This document shows, piece after piece, positions 1-6,909 of a stretch of 56,465 nt of DNA. Origin of the DNA: Thermoleophilaceae bacterium (lineage in GTDB: Bacteria; Actinomycetota; Thermoleophilia; Solirubrobacterales; Thermoleophilaceae); the NCBI GenBank assembly GCA_016929195.1, contig JAFGJG010000004.1:1-56465 (forward strand). The letters are read 5' to 3'. The first letter of the stretch is position 1; each line of letters opens with the position of its first letter. Both the position numbers and the translations under genes were made by a program. The notes under the pieces were generated by a model, which did no database searches, was not told where the DNA came from, and saw nothing but the letters and a program-made list of their open reading frames with translations.

Positions 1-477
1 CTTGACCGGATGGCCGGCGTTCTTCCAGGACTGGCCCCAGAGCGTCACGAAGCGGGCGCCGTTCGACATCCCGATGCCCACCAGCGGCGTCGTGGCCGCG
101 ACGGGGGTGGTGTTCACGAGGTGGGTGTAGAGCCGCCCGAGGCGCGCCAGGTCGGGGTTGGATGTGAGCGAGGCGTTGGAGACGTCCCAGCGCCTGTCGC
201 CGGTGCGCTCGGTGCTCGAGGTGGACACGAACCCGTACCCCTGCCCGATCAGGCGGTTGAGCACGTCCACGGATTCCAGCCGCTCGGCGAAGGCGGCGCT
301 GCCGTTGCTCCCGTGGAAGAAGAAGACGAGCCCGCGCGGGTTGTCCGGCACGTACGAGACCACGTCGAAGCCCTCGAAGCTCGAATGCTGGAACGGGACC
401 GAGGGCGTGACGGCGCAGCCCGCGACCACCGCCGAGACGAGGAGGGCAACCGCCGCCGGGACCAGGCGCTTGGTCAT
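1..477 (-). CDS. Esterase-like alpha/beta hydrolase lipoprotein (partial, runs off left edge)
   Basis: The reading frame is open from an ATG at 477 to base 1 (159 codons), so the C-terminus is outside the window. The N-terminus is a lipoprotein signal peptide ending in the lipobox VVAGC (Cys21), so the protein is probably anchored outside the membrane. An oxyanion-type segment (FFFHGSNGS, about residues 52-60) is followed by a nucleophile elbow GMSNG with Ser138, as in secreted PHB depolymerase or feruloyl-esterase-like hydrolases. The substrate cannot be told, and the acid and His of the triad lie in the missing part. A TATGGT hexamer at 485-490 sits 7 bases before the ATG, suggesting a leaderless start. 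Confidence 0.8.
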   Translation of the reverse strand, partial: MTKRLVPAAVALLVSAVVAGCAVTPSVPFQHSSFEGFDVVSYVPDNPRGLVFFFHGSNGSAAFAERLESVDVLNRLIGQGYGFVSTSSTERTGDRRWDVSNASLTSNPDLARLGRLYTHLVNTTPVAATTPLVGIGMSNGARFVTLWGQSWKNAGHPVK

Positions 478-484
478 CGCGCCG

Positions 485-490
485 ACCATA
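485..490 (-). promoter_or_regulatory. Candidate -10 element (leaderless) for the lipoprotein hydrolase gene
   Basis: TATGGT on the minus strand, 7 bases before the ATG at 477, with no Shine-Dalgarno between. Same arrangement as many other first genes in the window. Confidence 0.45.
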
Positions 491-525
491 ACCCGTGCGC
501 GAGCGCGGAGTTGCGCTTCCCCGCC

Positions 526-574
526 GAAGTGTCCTGCCCTGTGGTTGCTATGCAACCGAAAGTCAGGACGCTTG
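526..574. repeat. 49-bp two-tier palindrome, copy 1 (solitary)
   Basis: Plus-strand layout: outer arm GAAGTGTCCTG (526-536), spacer CCCTGT, inner arm GGTTGC (543-548), loop TAT, inner arm GCAACC (552-557), spacer GAAAGT, outer arm CAGGACGCTTG (564-574; two mismatches to the perfect complement). The same 49-bp design and orientation recur at 38378-38426 and 39302-39350. This copy stands alone between the ABC permease stop (590) and the lipoprotein promoter. It can fold as a long hairpin and could also act as a transcription boundary, but it has no T-tract. Confidence 0.9.
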
Positions 575-589
575 CTGGCCGGGCGGGGC

Positions 590-1426
590 TCAGCGCGTCC
601 GGTAGAGGCGCGTCGTGAGCGGCATGAAGACCGCGGTCAGCGCGGCTGCCACGGCGAGCACGATCGTGATGTCGCTCGCGTCCGCGTTGCCCTCCATCAG
701 GCCGCGGGACGCGTCGGCGAGGATCGAGATCGGGTTCACGTTCACGAACCACTCGAGGCCCGCGGGCAGGGTCTCGGGCTCCACGAACACGTTCGAGAGG
801 AACGTGAGGGGGAAGATCCCCATGAAGCCCGCGTTCATGACCGCGTTCGGCGAGCGCATCAGCAGCCCGAGCGTGGTGAAGATCCACGAGAGCCCGAAGG
901 CGAACACCACGGTCAGCGCCATCGCGGCCACGACGCCGCCGACGCCGGCCTCGGGCCGGAATCCCAGGATCAGCCCGAGCACGACGATCACGGTGCCGGC
1001 AACCACGTAGCGAACGCTGTCCCCGAGCAGGGAGCCGACCAGCGGAGCGGGACGCCAGATCGGCAGGGAGCGGAAGCGGTCCACCACGCCCTTCGTCAGG
1101 TCGGTGTTGATCGCGATCCCCGAGTAGACCGTCGTGAACAGCACCGACATGACGAGGATGCCGGGAAGGATGTAGTCGAGGTAGTCGCCCGTGGAGCCGG
1201 CGATCGCGCCGCCGAACAGGTAGGTGAACATCAGGACGAACATCACCGGCGTGATGGTCACGTCGAGCAGCTGCTCGGGCACGTGCTTGACCTTCAACAT
1301 CCCGCGCCACCCGAACGTGAGCGCGGCGTCCAGCGCGCTCGCCCTGGGAGGCCGCGGGGTGGAGGCGAGCGCCTTCTGGATGGCGGCGTCCCGGATCTCG
1401 GGGGTGGGGGTGGTCTCGACGCTCAT
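590..1426 (-). CDS. ABC-2 type exporter permease (DrrB-like)
   Basis: A 278-residue membrane protein of the ABC2_membrane family with about six hydrophobic segments. It probably forms the channel of an exporter for a drug, lipid or antibiotic-like compound together with the ATPase encoded just upstream. The ATG at 1426 is chosen because it overlaps the ATPase stop as ATGA (1423-1426), the usual sign of translational coupling. A longer in-frame start at 1585 would run back into the ATPase gene with Arg/Gly-rich shadow sequence. The Asn-Pro-Ile segment after the fifth helix ([14 protein letters not shown]) is typical of DrrB-type permeases. The substrate is not deducible. Confidence 0.9.
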   Translation of the reverse strand: MSVETTPTPEIRDAAIQKALASTPRPPRASALDAALTFGWRGMLKVKHVPEQLLDVTITPVMFVLMFTYLFGGAIAGSTGDYLDYILPGILVMSVLFTTVYSGIAINTDLTKGVVDRFRSLPIWRPAPLVGSLLGDSVRYVVAGTVIVVLGLILGFRPEAGVGGVVAAMALTVVFAFGLSWIFTTLGLLMRSPNAVMNAGFMGIFPLTFLSNVFVEPETLPAGLEWFVNVNPISILADASRGLMEGNADASDITIVLAVAAALTAVFMPLTTRLYRTR

Positions 1427-2403
1427 GCCGGCTGCTCCTCCTTCTCCTCTTCCTCCGCGGGGTGCCCGGTGAGGGCCAGGAAGACCTCGTCGAGGCTCGG
1501 CTGGCCCAGCGAGAAGTCCGCGACCTGCACGCCGCCGCGGGCGAGCTCGGCCAGCGCCTCGGCCGCCTTGTTGCCGTCCGCGCATCCGACCGACAGCGCC
1601 GCCGGGTCCGGCTCGAGCTTCACGCCGCCGAGGTTGCGCAGCAGCAGCTGCTCGGCCTCGGGCCGCTGGTCGGGGTCGAGCAGCCGCACGTGCAGCGCGC
1701 CCGAGCCGACCGATGCCTTGAGCTGGCCCGGCGTGCCCTCGGCGATCACCCGGCCGTGGTCGATCACGGCGATGCCGTCCGCGAGCTGGTCCGCCTCCTC
1801 CAGGTATTGGGTGCAGAGCAGGATCGTGGTGCCGGACGAGCTGAGCGCCCGGATGATGTCCCAGACCTGGTTGCGCGAGCGCGGGTCGAGCCCGGTGGTC
1901 GGCTCGTCGAGGAACAGGAGCTGCGGGGTCACGACGAGGCTGGCGGCGATGTCGAGCCGCCGGCGCATGCCGCCCGAGTAGTTCTTCACGAGCCGCGCGG
2001 CGGCCTCGGCGATTCCGAACGCCTCGAGCAGCTCGGTCGCGCGCTCCTTGGCCGCACCGCGCTTCAGCCCGAGCAGCCGCCCCAGCAGCACGAGGTTCTC
2101 GCGTCCGGTCAGGTCCTCGTCCACCGAGGCCATCTGTCCGGTGAGGCTCACCGCCGCCCGAACGGCGTCTCCCTCCTCGACGACGTCGTGGCCGAGCACG
2201 CGGGCGCTGCCGGCGTCGGGCCGCAGCAGCGTGGCCAGCATCCGGATGGTGGTCGTCTTGCCGGCGCCGTTGGGACCGAGCACGCCGTAGACGGAGCCGC
2301 CGCGGACGGAGAGGTCGACCCCGTCCACCGCCTTCGTCTCGCCGAACGACTTGACGAGCCCTTCGGCCTCGATCGCGAGCGCTTGGGGTTTGGGTGAGGT
2401 CAT
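1423..2403 (-). CDS. ABC transporter ATP-binding protein (DrrA family)
   Basis: A 326-residue nucleotide-binding subunit. Walker [10 protein letters not shown] is at about 43-51, the signature is [15 protein letters not shown], and Walker B ends in [14 protein letters not shown]. This is followed by the extra C-terminal domain found in daunorubicin-resistance DrrA proteins. It powers the permease that follows with a 4-base overlap. The ATG at 2403 is preferred over an upstream in-frame codon at 2484, because the conserved domain starts about 15 residues after it. The gene diverges from the CAP lipoprotein gene with a 56-base gap. Confidence 0.93.
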   Translation of the reverse strand: MTSPKPQALAIEAEGLVKSFGETKAVDGVDLSVRGGSVYGVLGPNGAGKTTTIRMLATLLRPDAGSARVLGHDVVEEGDAVRAAVSLTGQMASVDEDLTGRENLVLLGRLLGLKRGAAKERATELLEAFGIAEAAARLVKNYSGGMRRRLDIAASLVVTPQLLFLDEPTTGLDPRSRNQVWDIIRALSSSGTTILLCTQYLEEADQLADGIAVIDHGRVIAEGTPGQLKASVGSGALHVRLLDPDQRPEAEQLLLRNLGGVKLEPDPAALSVGCADGNKAAEALAELARGGVQVADFSLGQPSLDEVFLALTGHPAEEEEKEEQPA

Positions 2404-2459
2404 GTCACTGGGACCGGGACAACCACTCAAACTAATCGCTCGCGCGCCGAAGAGGTCCT

Positions 2460-3011
2460 GTGAGGCTCCGCGCACTGCTGACACTCGCTCTGGCGTTGCC
2501 GGCCGGCTGTGGCGACGGTGCGAGCGAGAGCTCGTCCCCCTGCGGCGCGGTCCGGCTCGAGCCCGCGCAGCTCGGCGACGCGGGCACGCGTGCGCTGACG
2601 CTCTGCCTCATCAACGCGGAGCGTGCGAAGCGCGGCCTGGCGCCGCTGGTCCGGCGCGACCAGCTGGAGCTCGCCTCGCAGCGGCACTCCGAGGACATGG
2701 TCGCGCGCCGGTTCTTCGAGCACGACACGCCGGAGGGGACGGATCCGCAGCAGCGGATGCTCGCCGCGGGCTACCCCGCGGACAACGCGTACACGGGCGA
2801 GAACATCGCGTGGGCGGGCGGCCGCCGCGCCTCGCCCTGGGAGATCGTGGACCTCTGGATGCACAGCCCGCCGCACCGCGAGAACATCCTGCGCCCGGGG
2901 TTCACCGAGGTCGGCATCGGGCTGGTCCGCGGCGCGCCCGAGCCGCAGCGCTCGGACGGCGTGCCCTGGACCTACACGACGGACTTCGGCGGGCCGCCCC
3001 TCAGCCAGTAG
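2460..3011 (+). CDS. CAP/SCP-domain lipoprotein
   Basis: A 183-residue secreted protein with a GTG start. The signal peptide ends in a lipobox LPAGC (Cys17). A CAP (SCP/PR-1, YkwD-type) domain fills residues 40-180, with the family pattern of a His in QRHSEDM, the GENIAWAG motif and [10 protein letters not shown] before the last strand. Bacterial CAP proteins are extracellular and their activity is mostly unknown. Its 3' end overlaps the convergent dipeptidase gene by 40 bases, an unusually long tail-to-tail overlap for this window, where four bases is the rule. Confidence 0.9.
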   Translation: MRLRALLTLALALPAGCGDGASESSSPCGAVRLEPAQLGDAGTRALTLCLINAERAKRGLAPLVRRDQLELASQRHSEDMVARRFFEHDTPEGTDPQQRMLAAGYPADNAYTGENIAWAGGRRASPWEIVDLWMHSPPHRENILRPGFTEVGIGLVRGAPEPQRSDGVPWTYTTDFGGPPLSQ

Positions 3012-4165
3012 GTGCGCAGCGGCCGCAGCGCGTTCTCCGAGCAGATGAGGCGTGCGTCGTCGGCCCCGTAGCGGCCGGTCAGCGCCGCCTCGAGCGGCGC
3101 CATGTCCGCCATCGTCTGGAGCCCCGGGAGCGTGGGCTTCACGAACCCGTCCAGGTCCGAGCCGATGCCGACGTGCCGGTGCGAGCCGGTCAGCGCACGG
3201 ATCCGGTCGATGTGCCGCGCCAGCACGCCGACCGAGTCGGCCAGCGAGCGCGGCCTGCGGCGGCCGAGTCCGTCGAGGATCTGGTGGTTCGCGAAGATCA
3301 GGCCGATCACGCCGTCGCGCCGGGCGATCGCCCGGACCGTCTCGTCGCTCAGGTTGTACTCCTGGCGGCCGAAGCGGCAGCCGGCGTGAGTGCAGACGAC
3401 GGGCACCGTCCGCCCGGGGTCGATCCGGTCGAGCTCCGCGAAGGTGTCCGCCAGCGCCCGCTCGCCCATGTGCGCGACGTCGATCAGGAGCCGCCGCTCC
3501 ACCATCGCTCGCACCGCGACCCGGCCCAGCTCGGTGAGGCCCTCGCGCGGCTGCGGGAACACGAGCCTGTACAGCCAGTCCGGGATGAACGGGATCGCGG
3601 GGGCGTTCGTGGCGACGCGCCGGAAGAAGAGGTGCGCGAGCGTCACGTAGGTCACGCCGCGGGCGGCCAGCGTGCCCACCGAGCGCTCCACCTCCTCGGC
3701 CGTCGAGCCGAGCTGGAAGCCGCCCTCGACCGAGTGCACGAACACGACCCGGCCGGAGCCGAGGAGGCCGTCGAGCTCCGCCGGGCCGCGGGCGACCGCG
3801 GCCGTGCCGGAATGGTGCTCTCGCAGGTCCGCCTCGACGAGCTCGAGCTGCCGCACCAGCGTGGCCGGGTACTCGGGCTGGGGCGGCGCCCCGTAGGGCT
3901 GGGCCAGGTCCATCTCGTCGAAAGGCGAGTAGAGGACCGAGAACACGAGCCGCACGTCCCCGGCCTGGAGCGTGGACAGCGTCACGCGCGGGAGGGCGTC
4001 GGGCGTCGGGTAGTTCGCGAAGCGGCTCAGCACGCCGACGACCGCTGCCCGCACACGGTCCCTGCGGCGCAGCCGGCGCGGGTCCGGGCCGAGCAGCTCG
4101 AGCGTGGACGGCTGGTCTTCGGGGGCCAGGTGCATCGCGTAGTGGGCGTGAAGGTCCGCTACCAC
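2972..4165 (-). CDS. Membrane dipeptidase, peptidase family M19
   Basis: A 397-residue zinc metallopeptidase of the renal dipeptidase (amidohydrolase) fold. Visible metal and substrate motifs in order are an N-terminal DLHAHY, VHSVEGG (bridging Glu), VCTHAGC and the characteristic HVGIGSDLDGF, with ENALR near the end. It probably cleaves dipeptides or related amides. The GTG at 4165 is chosen because it just precedes the first metal motif and lies after the stop of the upstream GFA gene. Further upstream the frame continues only as shadow of that gene. No signal peptide is seen, so it is likely cytoplasmic. Confidence 0.85.
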   Translation of the reverse strand: MVADLHAHYAMHLAPEDQPSTLELLGPDPRRLRRRDRVRAAVVGVLSRFANYPTPDALPRVTLSTLQAGDVRLVFSVLYSPFDEMDLAQPYGAPPQPEYPATLVRQLELVEADLREHHSGTAAVARGPAELDGLLGSGRVVFVHSVEGGFQLGSTAEEVERSVGTLAARGVTYVTLAHLFFRRVATNAPAIPFIPDWLYRLVFPQPREGLTELGRVAVRAMVERRLLIDVAHMGERALADTFAELDRIDPGRTVPVVCTHAGCRFGRQEYNLSDETVRAIARRDGVIGLIFANHQILDGLGRRRPRSLADSVGVLARHIDRIRALTGSHRHVGIGSDLDGFVKPTLPGLQTMADMAPLEAALTGRYGADDARLICSENALRPLRTYWLRGGPPKSVV

Positions 4166-4179
4166 GATGCGCCCCGGCG

Positions 4180-4593
4180 CTAGGTCGGGATGCTCCGTTC
4201 GAACACGGGTCGCTCGTGCTCCCCGGCCAGCCAGGGCTGCGCCCGCGAGTGCCAGACCTCGAGCTGCGGCGCGAGCCATGACGTGTCGTCGAGCGTGCCC
4301 GCCTTGATGATCGCCACGTCCGGCATCGCGTCGGAATAGCTCACGACCGGTGAGCCGCAGGCACCGCAGAAGTTCCGGTGCGTGTCGAGGTCCGAGTCGC
4401 CCCCGAGCGTGGTGTGCACCGACAGCTCGCCCTTCACCTCGAAGCCGTCGCGCGGGACCCCGACCACGACCGAGAACGCGGTGCCGGTCTGCCGCTGGCA
4501 GTCGGCGCAGTGACAGACGGCGGTGAAGAGCGGTTCGGCGGAGCTCGTGTAGGTCACGGCTCCGCACAGGCAGCTGCCGCTCAGGTCGGGCAC
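4180..4593 (-). CDS. GFA-family (CENP-V/GFA) zinc-binding protein
   Basis: A 137-residue protein of the glutathione-dependent formaldehyde-activating enzyme family. Three zinc-ligand clusters are present: CLCGAVTY near the start, CHCADCQRQTG, and FCGACGSPV. Actinobacteria mostly lack glutathione, so the true role is probably not glutathione chemistry and is unknown. The GTG start at 4593 has TATGAT nine bases upstream, within the end of the preceding gene, and no Shine-Dalgarno. The dipeptidase gene follows 14 bases downstream, so the two are probably co-transcribed. Confidence 0.88.
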   Translation of the reverse strand: MPDLSGSCLCGAVTYTSSAEPLFTAVCHCADCQRQTGTAFSVVVGVPRDGFEVKGELSVHTTLGGDSDLDTHRNFCGACGSPVVSYSDAMPDVAIIKAGTLDDTSWLAPQLEVWHSRAQPWLAGEHERPVFERSIPT

Positions 4594-4602
4594 GGTGCGC
4601 CG

Positions 4603-4608
4603 ATCATA
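4603..4608 (-). promoter_or_regulatory. Candidate -10 element for the GFA gene
   Basis: TATGAT on the minus strand, nine bases before the GTG at 4593. It overlaps the TGA stop (4604-4606) of the upstream exported-protein gene. Confidence 0.45.
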
Positions 4609-5299
4609 GGCGCTTGAACTCCCACTGGAAGAGCAGGTCGATGCCCGTGACCGAGTAGCCCTCGACCCGCGGGTCGCCCTTGCGCGTGTACGGCCAGTAG
4701 CCGGTGAGGAGGGGCGTGCCCGTGTCGAAGCCGCCCAGCACCGGGCCGATGCTCAGCGGGAGCGTGCCCGGGCCGACCGCAGTGAGCGCGAGCCCGTCGG
4801 TGGAGTGGATCCGGAGACGGAGCCGCTTCGACCGGACGTCGTAGACGCGCACCTTGACCTTCTTCGTCGTCACTCGGTTCGCCCGTGGGCGGAACGGCTT
4901 GCCGACGAAGCGGGCGGTGCAGCAGGTGTAGGTCCCGGGCAGGTCCCGCCCCGTGAAGGTGTCCACGCGGCTCGACCCGGTCAGCACCGTCAGCCGCAGC
5001 TTCGCCGGGCTCGGGCCGGACTTCACCTTGATGCGGGTGATGCGGCCGGACCGCGGCGCCAGGAACGTCGGGCGCTGCTGGAACAGGTAGCCGCCGTGGC
5101 GGTAGGTGCAGGACGTCTGGTTGGTGGGGGCGAGGACGAAGCCGCCGAGCGGGGCGCTGACGATGGCCGACTCGCAGCCGTAGGTCGCGTTGGGGGCGCC
5201 GCGCAGGTTGCTCCCGTACCAGCGGGCGGACGCGGGGGAGGCACAGAGGACGCAGAGGAGCGCTGTCGCGACGACCGCCGCGGCGCGGAGGAGGGCCAT
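4604..5299 (-). CDS. Exported protein of unknown function
   Basis: A 231-residue protein with a clear Sec signal peptide (hydrophobic residues 5-20, then ASPASA before the mature end). Mature residues 40-230 look like a beta-rich domain with two Cys pairs, including a CCTARF motif. I recognise no family. The ATG at 5299 is used; longer in-frame sequence upstream is Arg-rich and would mask the signal peptide. TACTGT lies six bases before the ATG. It diverges from the LysM transglycosylase gene, so a role at the cell surface is plausible but only inferred. Confidence 0.75.
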   Translation of the reverse strand: MALLRAAAVVATALLCVLCASPASARWYGSNLRGAPNATYGCESAIVSAPLGGFVLAPTNQTSCTYRHGGYLFQQRPTFLAPRSGRITRIKVKSGPSPAKLRLTVLTGSSRVDTFTGRDLPGTYTCCTARFVGKPFRPRANRVTTKKVKVRVYDVRSKRLRLRIHSTDGLALTAVGPGTLPLSIGPVLGGFDTGTPLLTGYWPYTRKGDPRVEGYSVTGIDLLFQWEFKRL

Positions 5300-5305
5300 G
5301 GCTCG

Positions 5306-5311
5306 ACAGTA
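5306..5311 (-). promoter_or_regulatory. Candidate -10 element for the exported protein gene
   Basis: TACTGT on the minus strand, six bases before the ATG at 5299; no Shine-Dalgarno in between. Confidence 0.4.
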
Positions 5312-5417
5312 GGTGCGTTCGCGGCGGCCGGCGCAGGTCGGCCGCAGCATTCGTTGCATGGACACATAACCATCGCGATCGAGAGGAGAGCCGGAGCGGG
5401 ACCTGAAGCGGGTAGTC

Positions 5418-6299
5418 GTGAAAGCCCTTTTCGTACGACCCCTTCTGGGGGCCATCGTCCTGTCCGCCCTCGTCCTCTGCTCGTCCGCGAGCGCGAACGT
5501 CACGCGCACGGTCGTGACCGGGGAGTCCCTCTGGTCGATCGCGGAGGCCAACGGCGTGTCGGTCGCCGAGCTCGCCGCCGCCAACGGCGTTGCCGCCGAC
5601 GCGTATGTGATCGAAGGCACCGACATCACCATCCCGCCCGCCACGGGCTCCGCCCCCGCCGGCTCCGGCGGCGCGCCGCCCGCGCTCGGGTCCTACATCG
5701 TCCGCCCGGGCGACACGCTGACCCACATCGCGCAGCGCAGCGGCCTGCCGATGGGCGCGGTCGCGGGCATGAACGGCATCGACCCCGCCGAGCCGCTCCT
5801 GATCGGCACGGTCCTCAAGCTGCCGACCGGCGCGAGCGTGGAGACGAGCGCGCCCGTGCCCGAGCAGCGCGTCGTGCCGGACGCGGCGCCCTACCCGACC
5901 GACGAGAGCGTGGACTCCGCGACGATCGCGCAGGTGGCCGCCGAGCACGGCGTGCCCGGCTCGCTCGCCGCCGCGATCGCCTGGCAGGAGAGCGGCTTCA
6001 GCAACTCGGTCGTGTCGACCGCCAACGCGCGCGGCGTGATGCAGCTGCTGCCGGGGACATGGACCTGGGTGAACGGCAGCCTGGCGAGCGCCCCGCTCAA
6101 CCCGAGCTCGGCGCTCGACAACGTGCGCGCCGGCGTCCTCTACCTCCAGCAGCTCCTGCGCGACACCGGCTGGGACATCCGCTCGACGATCGCGTCCTAC
6201 TACCAGGGCCTCGGCTCGGTGCGGAGCATCGGCATCCTGCCCGAGACGCAGAGCTACGTCGAGGACGTGATCGCGCTCCAGCCGCGCTTCGGGGGCTAG
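5418..6299 (+). CDS. Secreted lytic transglycosylase with two LysM domains
   Basis: A 293-residue cell-wall enzyme with a GTG start. A signal peptide (about 1-27) is followed by LysM 1 (about 29-73, GESLWSIAEANG), LysM 2 (about 93-136, GDTLTHIAQRSG) and a lysozyme-like SLT domain (about 165-275). The expected catalytic Glu is in AWQESGFS, followed by ARGVMQLLPGTW and ASYYQGLGSV, which is the usual SLT order. It should bind peptidoglycan through LysM and cleave the glycan chain. Its TAG stop shares the CTAG at 6296-6299 with the convergent tag gene. Confidence 0.93.
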   Translation: MKALFVRPLLGAIVLSALVLCSSASANVTRTVVTGESLWSIAEANGVSVAELAAANGVAADAYVIEGTDITIPPATGSAPAGSGGAPPALGSYIVRPGDTLTHIAQRSGLPMGAVAGMNGIDPAEPLLIGTVLKLPTGASVETSAPVPEQRVVPDAAPYPTDESVDSATIAQVAAEHGVPGSLAAAIAWQESGFSNSVVSTANARGVMQLLPGTWTWVNGSLASAPLNPSSALDNVRAGVLYLQQLLRDTGWDIRSTIASYYQGLGSVRSIGILPETQSYVEDVIALQPRFGG

Positions 6300-6886
6300 C
6301 CCTCCCCGCGGAACGCGCAGCCGGCCAGGTGGTCGTTCACCAGGCCGGCTGCCTGCATCAGCGAGTACGCCACCGTCGGCCCGACGAACCGGAACCCGCG
6401 CGCGCGGAGCTCCTTCGACATGGCGGCCGACGCGGGCGTGCTCGCGGGCAGCTCGGCGCGTGACCCCGGCGCCGCGCTCGGCCCGGGCGCGAAGCGCCAG
6501 AGAAGCTCGCTCAGCGTGAGGCCCTCCTCGCGCTGGGCGACGGTCGCGCGGGCGTTCGCGAGGGTCGCCTCGATCTTGCCCCGGTGCCGAACGATCCCGG
6601 CGTCGCCCAGAAGCCGCTCGACGTCGTCGTCGCCGTAGGCCGCGATCCGCTCCACGTCCCAGCCCTCGAACGCGGCCCGGAAGCCGGCGCGCTTGCGGAG
6701 GATGGTGAGCCACGAGAGGCCCGACTGGAACGCCTCGAGCGTGAGCAGCTCGAACAGGTGGCGATCGTCCCGGCTCGGGCGGCCCCACTCCTCGTCGTGG
6801 TACGCGACGTACTCGGGCGCGCCGAGACACCACCAGCAGCGCGCGCGGCCGTCGGAGCCGGGGAGGACGTCGTCCGAGGCCGCCAC
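6296..6886 (-). CDS. tag: DNA-3-methyladenine glycosylase I
   Basis: A 196-residue base-excision repair enzyme that removes 3-methyladenine from alkylated DNA. The Tag zinc-binding residues are in place: an N-terminal CWWC, the YHDEEWG motif, and the C-terminal NDHLAGC. The core LEAFQSGLSWLTILRKR and the long helix after it match the family along the usual length. The start is a GTG at 6886 with TAGTCT seven bases upstream. This -10 overlaps the -10 of the divergent response-regulator gene. The stop is shared with the transglycosylase gene in one CTAG. Confidence 0.95.
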   Translation of the reverse strand: MAASDDVLPGSDGRARCWWCLGAPEYVAYHDEEWGRPSRDDRHLFELLTLEAFQSGLSWLTILRKRAGFRAAFEGWDVERIAAYGDDDVERLLGDAGIVRHRGKIEATLANARATVAQREEGLTLSELLWRFAPGPSAAPGSRAELPASTPASAAMSKELRARGFRFVGPTVAYSLMQAAGLVNDHLAGCAFRGEG

Positions 6887-6893
6887 GGCGCGG

Positions 6894-6903
6894 AGACTAG
6901 GGT
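6894..6903. promoter_or_regulatory. Two overlapping divergent -10 elements
   Basis: The 10-base string AGACTAGGGT contains TAGTCT on the minus strand (6894-6899, seven bases before the tag GTG) and TAGGGT on the plus strand (6898-6903, six bases before the ATG at 6910). Only 23 bases separate the two start codons, so both mRNAs should be leaderless and the two promoters cannot be bound at once. Confidence 0.5.
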
Positions 6904-6909
6904 GTCGGC

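Noticed and set aside
526-574. The 49-bp palindromes as ordinary intrinsic terminators
   Set aside because: No T-tract follows either arm, the internal spacers are asymmetric and conserved, and one copy overlaps a gene start, which a terminator would not.
590-1585. A longer ABC permease starting at 1585
   Set aside because: The extra 53 residues are an out-of-frame reading of the ATPase gene; the ATGA junction at 1423-1426 gives a better start.
158-1981. A 607-codon plus-strand frame over the lipoprotein and ABC transporter genes
   Set aside because: Antisense shadow of the lipoprotein, permease and ATPase frames, which have clear domains.
5300-5417. A cyclic-di-AMP (ydaO-type) riboswitch before the LysM transglycosylase gene
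   Set aside because: Such switches often precede actinobacterial wall hydrolases, but the 118-base gap is shared with a divergent gene and I could not find the conserved paired blocks.
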